In this document: piece by piece, positions 12,481 through 23,659 of the stretch | Layout: each line of letters opens with the position of its first letter | How positions within the stretch are numbered: position 1 is the stretch's first letter | DNA from: Parascedosporium putredinis | Taxonomy: Eukaryota > Ascomycota > Sordariomycetes > Microascales > Microascaceae | Length of the DNA stretch: 64,000 nucleotides | Direction: 5' to 3' | NCBI GenBank assembly: GCA_949357655.1 | Contig: CASHTG010000009.1 | Coordinates: 496,001-560,000, forward strand | The notes under the pieces: generated by a model | Databases searched by the model: none | What the model was told of the DNA's origin: nothing | The model's input: only the letters and a program-made list of their open reading frames with translations | Program-made: the position numbers and the translations under genes

Positions 12481-15400
12481 TCCGACGAGAAGTACGGTGG
12501 AAAAACCGGGACCGGGGCAAATAGAAAAGAATTCAACATTATGCCTTTCATAGGGCCATCTCCAACCCGCACCCCTCTCTGTCTAAGCCGTCTACTATCT
12601 CATTCCCACGCCGCCTAGTTTCCCGCCGCTTCCTTTGCGCCCCCTCTCCACCTCCCCAATCTAGCATCTTCCGCCCAGCGCCATAAAGCAATGGCGAGGA
12701 AAGAATAAACAGAGAAGAGAAGATAGGTGGCAAGAGGTGAAAGAAAGAAAGCCACACGCCCCCCTTCCTCTCCGATCCCCTTCCCCCCGTCCCCTCGCAG
12801 GACGAACGCCCATGAACGCCCACGAACACCCTCCAGCCCAGCAGGAGCTAGCATGTACCCAGGCTTTGCCCACTGGATCCATATTTCCAATCTACCCCTC
12901 TCTCTTCTTCCTCCTCGTGCTGCCGTCTCCCCTTGCCATTTCAGTGGGCCGGTAGAAATGACAAGGGAGGGGAGGGGTGAGAGGAGGGGTGCAAGGGCGA
13001 CCTGCTGTGTATGGTGGTGGGGGGGACCACTCGGCCAAAGTTTGCCCACTGCTGCTCCAATGGTATGCTAGATGCGAATGCGCGAGGGCGTGGATCACCT
13101 CGAGAGTCCTAAAGAGAGCAGAAGACTTTGTAGGAATGAGAAAGAGGTACAAGACCGTACAGTATAGACGTACGGTGCTCGTCCCGGTCATTCGGGAGAC
13201 TCGGGTCCTTCGCGGAACGGCTTGGCCCACTCCTCGGGGCACCGAAAGGAGAAGGGCGGGAGTGGGTTGCGGCCGTCCTAGGTGGATATGGCCGGTGGCC
13301 AAGACGGAGGACGGCGTGGAAGGCGCGTTGGTAACCGCCGGGATGAGATGCGGCCTCTACCGTCTTTGGCTTGTGACCTCGGGGGCTGCTATTTCCCATC
13401 AATTCTTCATTGTCTTCACAATCTAGGAACCGACGAGAGACCGCGAGCATGTCCGAAGTCACCTGGATGGGGACCTATCCTGACAACCTGTTGTACTCGA
13501 AAAAACTCGCACGAGTTCACCCCTAGGCATGGCTTTCAACGCCCAGGCAGGAAGCAGCATAGAATTGGTTAGAGAGAGTAGAGGTCTTGCCTCAGCGCCA
13601 TATCGACCCCAAAGAGGCCTCGTGATACCCGAGAGTATCAAGATCGTGCCAACTATCTTGTCAGCCTGAGCTACGGCGGAGCCCAAGCCATGTGAATCCA
13701 AAAGCCCAGCGCAAGCGAGTTTCGCCTCAAAGACACATGCTAGGGATCTCGTTCCGTATCAAGGCAGACAAGAGGTCGAGAAGGGGAAGACTGCCAGCGG
13801 TAGAGCGTCAATCAGAATGATAGAACAGTGCATCTAAAGGGAGAATGGATACTCCCCTTCCTATCTTCAACCGCCCCCAGATCTCCAAGTGCACACCCTT
13901 AGCTATAGACCCATCTCCTAAACTCCCCATAGACATGATATTTCCCTCGCCATCAGCCTAGCCACGGACGAGTTGAACCAACTTCGCAAAGGGCGAAGCA
14001 AGAACCTCGAACCTCGACGGAGAGTGACCGCAACCCTATGGCACACCCGTTATCCTCTTTCCCCGTCCCGTAGCCCATACCGCGGGGGCAACCGGAGCGA
14101 ATACCAGCTCACGACGGCTCTGTAGTGCAAACCGCCTTTCCAGCCTGTGGCCTATCTCCAGTCTAGGCCGTACTATCGAAATAGGCCTGGTCCACCTGCG
14201 GACTTGGCTTTGATCCGTGGCGTGTTGTCAAACTTCAAGACTGCCCATGCTCATCGCCGCCTCAAGTATCCTCTTCTATCCCGCTACAACCCCGTCTTGA
14301 GCGGCAAACCCATAACCCCATAGGACCAAGCGTGGAGTGCGCCGCCTCTCGCCCGTGTCCGGAACGGGCATCCAACGTAGCACACGACAAGTAAAACAAT
14401 TGAGACGGAGATCTCAGGTGATGGAGGCGCGTTGGAAGATACAGATAAGTTATTAATTACTACTCAATGTATGATAAGCGACATCTACCTCTCATTCACC
14501 CCTTTCGCCGCCGGCGCCGACCCTCCGACGCACGCCACAACATGCTTTTTGTTTTGTTCCTTTCGGACAGAAAATAGAGGGCAAAGAAGATAAAGGACAC
14601 GAGGAAAGTTACAGGTTCCCTCTTGTCCATCTCTGGTGAAGGGAGGGGGCGGGTGTGAGAGAGTTGGAAGTAGCAAGGCCGGTAGATCCAAACATGACAA
14701 AGGTAAAAATAAAATAAGGAAAAAAATATAAAAAAAGGAAGAGGTTGTTGTATACGGGTAGGTAGAATGGTCGAGAGGGTCAAGAGAAAAAAGCACACAA
14801 AACAACCTTCGCTTCGACGATTGTTGGCAGTCGTTTTCTCTTCCTGAAACCCCTTTCTCCCATCCCACCCTTGGCCCCCGCCCAGCCAGACCACTCCTGT
14901 AAGCGACAAGTTTAGACAAGAAGCGAGTGTGAGTGTGCAAATGCATCTAGTAACGACAAGAAAGAAGTGTGGATGATTAAAAGGAAATAGAGGCACGTGG
15001 GAGACGAAGAAGAAGTTTCAGGGCCAGGAGAATGCGTTGCGTTGAATGGCACCTCTGTCCAAAGGCTCAATCGACCGTTGACGGTTGATGGCCCTCTCTA
15101 TTGTCGAGGACTCGGGTGGCCGTTTCCAAGAAGAAAGGTGCGGGACAGGTGACAGATTAGCGCAGTGAGATGCGCAGTCGTCGCAATAAAGAAGCAAGTT
15201 GTCGGGTGTCACCACCCTTGGCTCGTGTCGCGAGTACTTCCAAAACATTTCTATCGTATTCTTCCTTCCCCGACCTGCTTCCCCGAGGGTAGGCATGTGT
15301 GGTTCTCGTGCGTTTTGGTTTTTCTGCTCCTCTTTTTCCTTTTTCTCTGTAATGTGCGCGTAGCGTGTGCTGGTGCCCTGCCTGTGATGCCATGAAAACA

Positions 15401-15917
15401 GTAATCTTTAGTCCCTTGTGTAAACGTACAAACATCATGAGAACTCGAGACATGATAAAACTCCACCTGCAACCCAGACCGGCCGATTAAAACCTAAATA
15501 ATAAGAAATAGTGGTAAAGATGAAGAGTTGACCCCTGTCTTCTCGGCCATCAAGAAGCCTCATGGTGACGATAGTAGTCCCAAGAGGACATCTCACACCC
15601 GCCCCGCCAACACTGTAAAACGGCAGTCGACAGGGCTATCTGGGAGAAACCCCTTTTATTCGGGTAAAGAAAGGAGGCCATCCCTCTTTGACCCCAAAGT
15701 GCCCGTGTAGGAAGTTCGGAATTGTGATAGGCATCTTGTAGATAAGAAATGCCCGAGCCTCTCCGCGCCGCCTTTGCTTTGCTTTCCGGTGCTCCTACAG
15801 AAACACGGTGAAATGTGCGACAGTAAGAGCCGGTGCAACGTTGCTAGCCGCGCCACTCCCGCCACTCAGTCACCGTGTTCCTCCCTCCCCTGTTTGGTGC
15901 GCCCCGGCACGAGTCGT

Positions 15918-17354
15918 TCAAGCACGGCGAGAGCGCGTGGTGGCGCCGTTGGTCTTAGCTCCGGTGGAGACGGCCTTGCCATTGGAGGACGCGGCGGCCT
16001 TGCCGACGAGGATGTCATGCGGATCCGGAAGGGGGCCTGGCTCATACGACGGACCGCCTTGCGACCGCTAGGAGCCTTGGAGTCCTTCCTATAGGTGGCG
16101 AGGTAGAACGAGATGAAGAGGACGAGGTAAGAGCTGAGGATGCCAATGCCGGAGATGGCGGCGAACTCCTCTCCAGCGCACCTGCCAGCATTGGGGAAGT
16201 GAGGGAAATACGTCGACGCAAAATATGTGTACGAGGCGAAGTAGACAAAGCCTAAAAAAGAGGGCACCGATTAGTCAGTATATATGGCGCGATTCATCGT
16301 GTAAAGCATGCAGGTCTTTTGTTTTCGCCCTTCATTGTTCTGCTTCTTCCTCCATTGGCCATCGCATGGCCCTTTATCACAAAGACAAGCGGCGCGGGTT
16401 TCTGGTACATACCGAGATCAATGATGAACTGGACAATCTGGAGCTTCGTGACCCATTCCTTCCACCAGATACGGATGCCACGGGCGGACTGGAAGTAGTA
16501 CCAGTACATGACAACGTGAACCGTCAAGTTTAGGGTGATGGGGACCCAAGAGACGGCGGTAGAGCCGAGGAGCTGAGTGTAGCAGAGGAGAGCGGTGGCG
16601 CCGTGATGGTAGCAGTGAAGGAAGGCTAAGATAAGGGGGATACGTTAGTATGCTAAATCGGTGGGCGCGAGGGCGACTGTGGTGTCTCTTACTCAAAGGC
16701 TTCTTCTTGAGGAACAGGAAAACGGTGTCGAGAAGTTCGAGGTATTTGGTCAAGTAGTTCAACTAACAACAATGGATGCGCTGGTTAGTCAAATGGACCT
16801 AAGGGATCGCATGTAGCACGTAGAGATACGGCACAGGCGCCAATTGGCTTCGCGCCCAACACGCACTCCGGATTGCGCAGCAAATAGACTTGGATGGACA
16901 ACCAACTTACGTAGTAGAGAACAACCAGGGGCTGAGTCCAGCCACCTTCCCTGTCACAGATGGCGTGGAAGATGCCGCCACGGACGACGGTGGGTAGAAG
17001 CTGCTCAATGAAGAGAGCGAGAAGAGCACCGCTGATGAGGGTGAGATAGAGGTTGTGGAACAAGAAGAGGCTCTTGAGCTTGAAGGGCTCACGGTTGCGC
17101 ATCAGCTCGCGCCCACCGAAGATGACGATGTAGTAGCAGACGATGAAAATGCTCGTCTCCTTCAGAGTCGACATGGGGGTGACGCCGGCCTGGAACTTGA
17201 AATCATTGGCAGAATATCCCATGACGGCAGTGAATGCCTTGTCGAAGATGGGCCATAGCGCGATGCCGAAAGGACGATCGAGGGTAGGCGCGCCAAAGGT
17301 CTGACCGAGAACAGTGAACGCCTCAGCGACGGGAGGCGTGGTGGGAGCGTCCAT
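15918..17354 (-). CDS. ELO-family fatty acid elongase (condensing enzyme)
   Basis: Endoplasmic-reticulum 3-ketoacyl-CoA synthase that adds two carbons from malonyl-CoA to long-chain acyl-CoA; ELO proteins supply very-long-chain acyl chains for sphingolipids. Exons (minus strand): 17354-16911, 16762-16693, 16625-16413, 16251-15918. Donors are GTAAGT, GTAAGA and GTATGT. Hallmarks are KYLELLDTVF, the histidine box HCYHH (about residues 175-179) and MYWYYF, amid several hydrophobic membrane segments. Exon 4 carries one frame break in the five G at 16031-16035 (CCCCC on the coding strand). With one more base the tail reads MSQAPLPDPHD... and ends in the basic residues TTRSRRA at 15918, giving 353 aa, a normal fungal ELO length. 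Read uncorrected, it would run to 15866 with an unrelated tail. Whether it is the Elo2 or Elo3 type cannot be told here. Confidence 0.93.
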
Positions 17355-17403
17355 TGTGTTGGACTGGTGCTTGTTCCAATCGCTTGCGATGAAGTGAAAG
17401 GGA

Positions 17404-17935
17404 GAAGAAAAAAAAAAGGCGGAAGGACAAGGAAAAGAAGAAGAAAAAAAAGGGGCGAGAGGGCAAAGAGCCGCGGTATTAGAACGCCCTTGATTCTCGC
17501 GTGATCAAAAAATGATGACGGGAAGAGAAGAAAAGAAGAAAAAAAGGAGTGATCCTCGAAAGGGGTGTCGAGGGGGAGAAAACGAGTATTTGTCCCTTGG
17601 ATGGTGGAAAGGAAAAGAAAAAATTTCCCTGGATGTCGCAGCTGCTGGGAATGAAGGTCTTGGAAGGAGAGCCGGGGTTGACCTCTCGGAAGACGCGGTT
17701 GGGGCGTGACAAATGAGGATCCGAGGCGCGACGCTTCTGCCTTCTTTTTTCTTTCTTTCTCTTTTTTCTTTTCTCCTCCTCTCTTCCTCTTTCGGGATGG
17801 GGTTTTCTGATGATAGATAAGGAAAGTAAAGGAGTGACGGGAAGGTGTAAGAAAGACAGGCTCTAAAAGGGAAAAAAAAGGACCTGAGAGAGGAAAAGGG
17901 AAGGAGAAAAGGCTGCAAGGGCAGGCGAGAGAATA
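17404..17935 (-). promoter_or_regulatory. CT-rich leader/promoter region of the elongase gene
   Basis: On the coding (minus) strand this stretch, just upstream of the elongase ATG, is almost continuously pyrimidine-rich, as is typical of strongly expressed filamentous-fungal promoters and 5' leaders. No clear TATA box was seen. The assignment is by position and composition only. Confidence 0.4.
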
Positions 17936-18226
17936 ATTTGTATGATTAGTGTTGGGGATAAAGGGGGATAAAACGGGAGGAAGGAACTTTTCCTGGAAAT
18001 TTTAAGTTGGGAACAACACAACATTGAACACCAGCAGCACTGGGCGGAGCAACTGCCCCCCTCCCCAGTACAGGTACAGGCACAGGCACGCCAGGCCAGT
18101 AGTGCGCATTGTCAGACGAAATCAAAACTGGATCCCAAAGACCTCGGTGGCCTATTATTGGCAGAAGGCCTCGAGAGTTGAGCTATTTGAGCATATTGAA
18201 GACCATCAACTGCTACTAGAGCTTAG

Positions 18227-18253
18227 CCCAAGAATCCCAAGAATCCCAAGAAC
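18227..18253. repeat. 9-bp tandem repeat, CCCAAGAAT unit
   Basis: Three consecutive units, two identical and the third with a final C. Confidence 0.85.
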
Positions 18254-20147
18254 CCCCGAATTGCACATCAGAGTTGCCAACTCGCATCCAGGCTCCCGAG
18301 TACCTTCGTCGCAACAATACTAGCAACCGAACCGATGCGTGCTCCACGTCGAAGCGAGAAGAAGGCCTGGCATCCATCAAGCCGTCCCGTCCCACTCGCC
18401 TCCCCTCAAGTGCTCCCAACATTCTCATGCCAAAGGGCTCAAGCTCCACTAGTGTAGTGTGCATTCAAGAAGAACCGCGAACGCAACCCCCTTGTAGTTC
18501 GTTCATTCGGCTCGGCCGTTCTCTGGTTTCGTCCTATCTCGCAGCTCTCTCATAGGGCGCAATTAAGGTGGGAATCCAAGGTACCCTGACAGCCCACCCT
18601 GCCTTGCATGTACATCTAGTTTCGATATTCGCTGTAACCTCCTGGGGAGGTTCTCACAGGACACTTCGCGTCCATCGATCGTTGTGCCGCAAGGCCAATT
18701 TGTCTTGAAGAGAGATCGAAGGGTAAACAACGATCTCCTGTGGATGACTGGACCAACCCTAAAACATGAATGTGAGTTCTCTCTCGCTCTTTCCCCTTTT
18801 TTCTTCTATTTTTCTTTCGTTCTTCTTTCTCTTCTCTGAATTTCTCCCTCGGTCGATCTCGAGTTGCATCAATTCACCTGATACGGGCTTGACAGGTAGT
18901 ATTGGACCTAGCGCATCGCGTGCTCCGTGTCCTATTGTGAAGGGGCCAAACGGCAACTGCCATTGTTAGGATTGACAGGTTTTGTTGAGTTGGTTATGAG
19001 TGGGAGCAGCTCCGTTTACCCCAGTATTCGATTGCTATTCTCCCGAGCTTCCACGGCACCGAGGAGACGGCGAAGCTAGACATATTCCATATACATTATT
19101 CGAGTCGCGCCCCGGGCCCCTGTCTCAAGCACATGCTTCGAATGTTGCTGCTTCGTCCCTTGCTGGCATCTCCGAGCTTCGTTTTTGACCCATTGCCTCC
19201 ACTCCCATCGTCCTTGCCATCGTCGTGTTAGCTTTGCAACCTTGGGAAGGTGCTCTTTGTGTTTCTTTGTTGGCAGTCGCATGTGATTATGGTGCCCCAG
19301 CTACATTTCCGATGGTCCAATCATATGATGCACGTCGCCTGGACTTAGAAAATTTGGTTTCCCCCTTGTCAGTGCATGTACTTTTACTTGGCCCTACACG
19401 TGGGGAAATTGCCCAGCGCCCCAAGCTAAGAGATTGGATCAATCCTCATTCGACAAGTGTATTGTTCGGTCTTGCTTTGGGAGCCCTCCTTTTTCTCGAG
19501 GCATCAAACGCCGTGGAGAGTGTGGATGGGGTGCAAGATGTCCATCATCACTCCTCCGATCAAGTCAAAGGGGTGATGCCGACCATTTCAAGTTGCGTGG
19601 TGCGTACGAAGTATTATTCCCCATTGTTTAATATCCACTTCTTCGTCATCCTTTCTGACTGTCTCCTCCTTGCCAAGAAATTCTTGATGGGGAGCGACAA
19701 TTGCATTTGGTGGACCGTTTCCGCCTGCCCCCGGGAAGCTGAGTCGTTTCCGTGCTGTTCCTTGGCTTGGGGGTTTCGTATCAACGGATTATGCGGCACT
19801 CGAGAAAAGCCCAAACTCGTCGAATGCCAATGCCCCAATCGTTTGTCTCTCGGCGTTTTCTGCCGTGGTGCCAAGGCGAGCCTGAGTTGCAGCTCGATTC
19901 CTCTTCCATTTTAGGCATTCCCGACATTGACGAGAAAGGATATAAAACCAATAGCTTGCCCATTGGGAGAATTTAGCATTCAATCATCTCCCCGACCACA
20001 CTAACCCTTGGGTATCCCTTCACGCCCCTCATGACCTTTTTTCTCTTTTCTTTTTCTTGCATGATCCCTTCTTCTGAGGGAGGGAAAGGGGTGGGAGTGG
20101 TTGATTGATGACCTGGCACCAGTTGAGCCTCGGCCCCCGCTAGGTGG

Positions 20148-20170
20148 GTAATAACATTACATGTAATAAC
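20148..20170. repeat. Palindrome ATTACATGTAAT with flanking direct repeats GTAATAAC
   Basis: A perfect 12-bp palindrome (20156-20167) overlaps two copies of GTAATAAC (20148-20155 and 20163-20170). It lies about 1.2 kb upstream of the COX6 start. It could be a dimeric transcription-factor site or chance. Confidence 0.5.
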
Positions 20171-21406
20171 GGGCTCCCTTCTGGAATGCCCTCATTTCCT
20201 TGATAGTGAGGAGCTTTAGCGCCTGCAGCGTCTAGGGTATCCGGACACCATTACTTGTTCGGTCACATCGACGCATGCCTAGCAATTTGTGGGACGAGTA
20301 AGATTGGATTGAATTGGGGGACTGAATGAAAGGGCAAACTGGGGAAAAAGAAAGCCGCAAGGGGACCCATTACGCGCAGCAAGTAATAATGAGTGGGGGT
20401 TCGCGATCGGGACGGATGGCACGACAGCCGCGGTGACACAGATGCAGCTCGGCGGGAAAGGGGAAAAGGGGGAGCGCCGGTTGCGTCGATGGCGATCGCT
20501 CGGGATGTGCCTGTGTCTTAGCCTATGGTGGCACTTTCACTGAAGCATCCATTGAGTCCTACAAGTACGCTAGGTTCCTTGTCCATCTTGTTGCAATGGA
20601 CATTCAAGTTGGACGTGAAGCACCGCATGTAGGTTAAGTTGGGCGCTGGCGCCCGTTTGTTCCTTCCCTTCCACCTTCTTAAGGATGAAGGGTCAGCGTG
20701 CTCGGCTCAGCGTGAAGACTTTTGGAAGTCATCAACAGGGCCAAGATGGGTGGTGAATCCCATCTCCCGATTCTCCACACTTTTGACAGATCGCTCTCTC
20801 CAGTTCGCCGGGTGATGGCTTGAAAAGGAACAAAAAAGGGAGAAAAAACAATTCATACTGTCCTGGCGCCACTGATGACCTCAGACCACAGGAAACGCCA
20901 GGAACAGAATGTTGTTGGGATCGGCTCCTTTTACATAATCAATATTGAACGGTCTTTCACTGGGCGATGTCTGGGTTGAGACAGCCTTAGTCATCGAAAG
21001 CATCCTTCACTGGAGGGCTTTGCCTTCCTCGGTCTCTGGAGAGCCTGACAAGAGCGGGCATGATTTTCCGCCACAGGCCAGGCGCTGTTGCGCCTCAGAC
21101 TTGTGCGCCCAGCCACTGCTGACCAAAGCCTCCCCATTCCAAACAGCCTCTCGCCCATTCGTTCCCCGGGTCGGGCCTGTGGAAACTTGGACTCAGAGCC
21201 AGGCCAGCAAAGCCGTGGGAAAAACATCCCAAGCAAAACCGAAAATTTTAATTTCCACTCCCCTAAAAGCTCCTCCCCAAAAGCTCCATCTCAAACAACC
21301 TTCCCGCGCCCTCCTCCTCCCTCGAACGCCGGCCGATTCGCTCCCATCGTCCCTTTTCTTTTTGCATCCGGGCAATTGATCCCTCTCTCGCCAACGATCA
21401 GAAACA

Positions 21407-22562
21407 ATGTCCTCCTTCGCCCTTTTCCGAGTGGCCCGCGGCGCCTCCCAGACTCTCGTTCGCGCCGCTCCCCTGCGACAGCCCATCACTGCCCGCGTCG
21501 CCCCCGTCCGCATCGCTACCTTCACCACTACCGTCCGCCGTCTCGATTCCCACGAGGAGACTTTTGAGGAGTTCAACTCGAGGTGAGTCTTCTTTTGAAT
21601 TTGGTTGGATTTTATTTGTCATTGTTGTCGCCTTGATTGTATTTTGGGGGTCTTGGTTGTTTCCTCGGTCGGCTTTTTTACTGCAAAAGCTTGAGCTATT
21701 TCTGCGGCTACAATCATGCCACCTTAGCCCGAGGGCCAACCAGAAACGCCGCTTTTCTACTCAGTCGCCCACCAGCCTCGCACCCACCCACGAAATCGGA
21801 CATCGCATTTGGAGAAACCTTTTCTTGTTATTATTATGGCCAATATGCAACATCTCTAACCTTGCCGTCCCTCTTTTAGGTTTGAGAAGGAATTCGAGCA
21901 GGTTCAGGACGTTTTCGAGCTCCAGGTAAGGTTCAATTGATGATTCCTTCCGCCATGAACCCAGAGCGTTCTTCGTATCGGGCACACCCGGCAACCCCCA
22001 CAACCCCCTGTCGGTGGTGGTCTGACATTTTCACCACCACCACCACCACCACTTGCCTCCACCAACAGCATAGACGACTAACATAGCCATTGCTGTAGCG
22101 CAACCTCAACAATGCCTTCGCCTACGATCTCGTCCCCGCTCCCGCTGTTGTCGCTGCCGCGATAAATGCCGCGAGGAGGGTTAACGACTTCGCTACCGCC
22201 GTCCGTGTCTTTGAAGGTACGATATTTCACTTCATGTTGTCTGGGGGAGTGTAGACAAGGGCCAATTGTTTGGGGGCGAGGCAGCGTTGCTGCCCTTGTG
22301 CTCATCACCCCCTTCAGGCCCTTGGCGCACGGGGATTCCAACCCTGAATGACGTCCGTTGGCTCTTTTGCTAGACAGTCCCCCACCCTTCGCTTCCGGCT
22401 AGAAACGCTGAAACTGACTTATCTCCTTTCGCCACTGTAGCTATCAAGGCCAAGGTCGAGACTTCCGGTCAATATCAGGAGTACCTCGACGAGCTCAAGC
22501 CCCTCCGTGAGGAGTTCGGCATCGAGCTCAAGGAGGACCTCTACCCTGAGGAGAAGAAATAA
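21407..22562 (+). CDS. COX6: Cytochrome c oxidase subunit 6 (mammalian Va homologue), mitochondrial
   Basis: Nuclear-encoded structural subunit of respiratory complex IV on the matrix side of the inner membrane. Exons: 21407-21582, 21880-21925, 22099-22216, 22441-22562, totalling 462 nt and 153 aa with no frame break. The first 40 or so residues form a mitochondrial presequence (MSSFALFRVARGASQTLVRA, rich in Arg/Ser/Ala, no acids). The mature part has the family features EEFNSRFEKEFEQVQDVFEL, then NLNNAFAYDLVPAP, AARRVNDFATAVRVFEAIKA and the ending EDLYPEEKK. Introns start GTGAGT, GTAAGG and GTACGA and end TAG. Intron 2 contains a (CAC)n run. It is divergent from the elongase and convergent with the chromodomain gene. 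Confidence 0.97.
22032..22052 (+). repeat. (CAC)7 microsatellite in COX6 intron 2
   Basis: Uninterrupted trinucleotide run about 45 nt before the acceptor of COX6 intron 2. It is intronic, so length variation would not alter the protein. Confidence 0.9.
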
Positions 22563-23659
22563 ATAATGCCCCAATACTTTCTTTAACTTTTGTAATCCGA
22601 CACTCCCCTCAAACCTCAAATAGACGATGGATCGCCCGTACCACACACCAGGGACCAAGGGATACCGAGGAAGAAAGAATTCTGGGCGGGCAAGAAACTA
22701 AGTCTCGAGAATACCGTGTACGGGCAGATGCATCCCCTACGTCTGGTCTATATATGGTCATTTTCGAAACTGCCCAAGAAAAAAGGAAACAAGGAAAAAG
22801 AAAAGAAACCCCCAAACAAGGCTCCGGGGTTGGAACCCGGAACTCTTTGTACATCTTAGTTGTTTGCGTCGTGTCTTTTTTTCTTTTTTTTTTTTTTTCC
22901 ACCCAAGAGTTGTTGAAAGATAGCAGGCTCCAGAGAGTAGTTGGAAGACCGGGATAGAAATGGATTTCTTTTTTCAAAACATAACCAAGTGTTTGCACGC
23001 GCCCGATCTAACTGCCTCTTACAAGTTTCACTCCATTGACCTCGGCACCAACGTTCTCTTGTGCCGCTTCCGTCATTCGGTCAACCACGCCTGGAAAGAC
23101 GGCGTGCTGGGGCCACAAGTCGATGTTTGGCAAATCCCCAAATACTCTACATGGGAGGGTCGGACGCAGCTCAGCTTGCCTTTGCCTCCTCGCGTTGGCA
23201 ACACACATTAGACCAAAGTGGGTAAGCAAGGAAGGATTTCCATAATTATCGTCTGTTGTGCCCGGAAACGCTTTGCAACAGACTTGTACCTGTCAACTCC
23301 TACATTGACGTGAAGCCTTCAAAGCCGTGTGTGGGAGCTATTTCGTTTCTATAGCACGACGAGTCGCTACCAAAGTCTCACCAACATAAGAAAGAGTAAA
23401 GAGAAGATAGGATATCCCCGGTCAGGACGCAAGTATATGTACACCCCTTCTATTTATGAGGGAAGGTATTGGAAACATCATAGGATGAAAAGAAGAGGCC
23501 AACTCAATACACCGTAGGATAAGGGACCGTTGCTTAAGACGGAAAGGAAAGCAAAAGCACAAATGAAAAAGAAAGGCGTAAGTATGCCAACAGAGGCGGC
23601 GAGTGCATTCACGCCCACCTTGGAGCTCCCTGGAGTTCGGACCTGGTTTTTAGGTTGTC
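22563..23659. other. Region between convergent COX6 and chromodomain gene 3' ends
   Basis: About 1.1 kb holding the two 3' untranslated regions. A T-rich run lies at 22876-22900. I see no gene. Confidence 0.6.

Larger units (their letters stand above)
398..15917. other. 15.5-kb stretch without a supportable gene
   Basis: No frame on either strand shows conserved protein sequence, even when single-base shifts are allowed for. Open frames here are short, change character within a few codons and lack paired splice signals. The DNA alternates long CT-rich and GA-rich tracts (for example 2620-2670, 3600-3720, 3885-3940, 10100-10160, 12600-12960), as is common in fungal leaders and intergenic DNA. 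I saw no tRNA T-arm, dispersed 5S rRNA or terminal repeats. It may hold long untranslated leaders, non-coding RNAs or regulatory DNA for the flanking genes. Confidence 0.6.
17936..21406. other. Intergenic region between the divergent elongase and COX6 genes
   Basis: About 3.5 kb between two divergently transcribed genes. It holds a short 9-bp tandem repeat (18227-18253), a palindrome near 20156 and an open frame of 229 codons (19225-19914, +) with no recognisable domain and codon use unlike the neighbouring genes. I see no gene I can support. Confidence 0.55.

Noticed and set aside
22824..22847. T-arm-like stem-loop on the minus strand (CCGGG-TTCCAAC-CCCGG)
   Set aside because: The loop lacks the purine at the usual position and no acceptor stem or A box can be paired around it, so it is not a tRNA.
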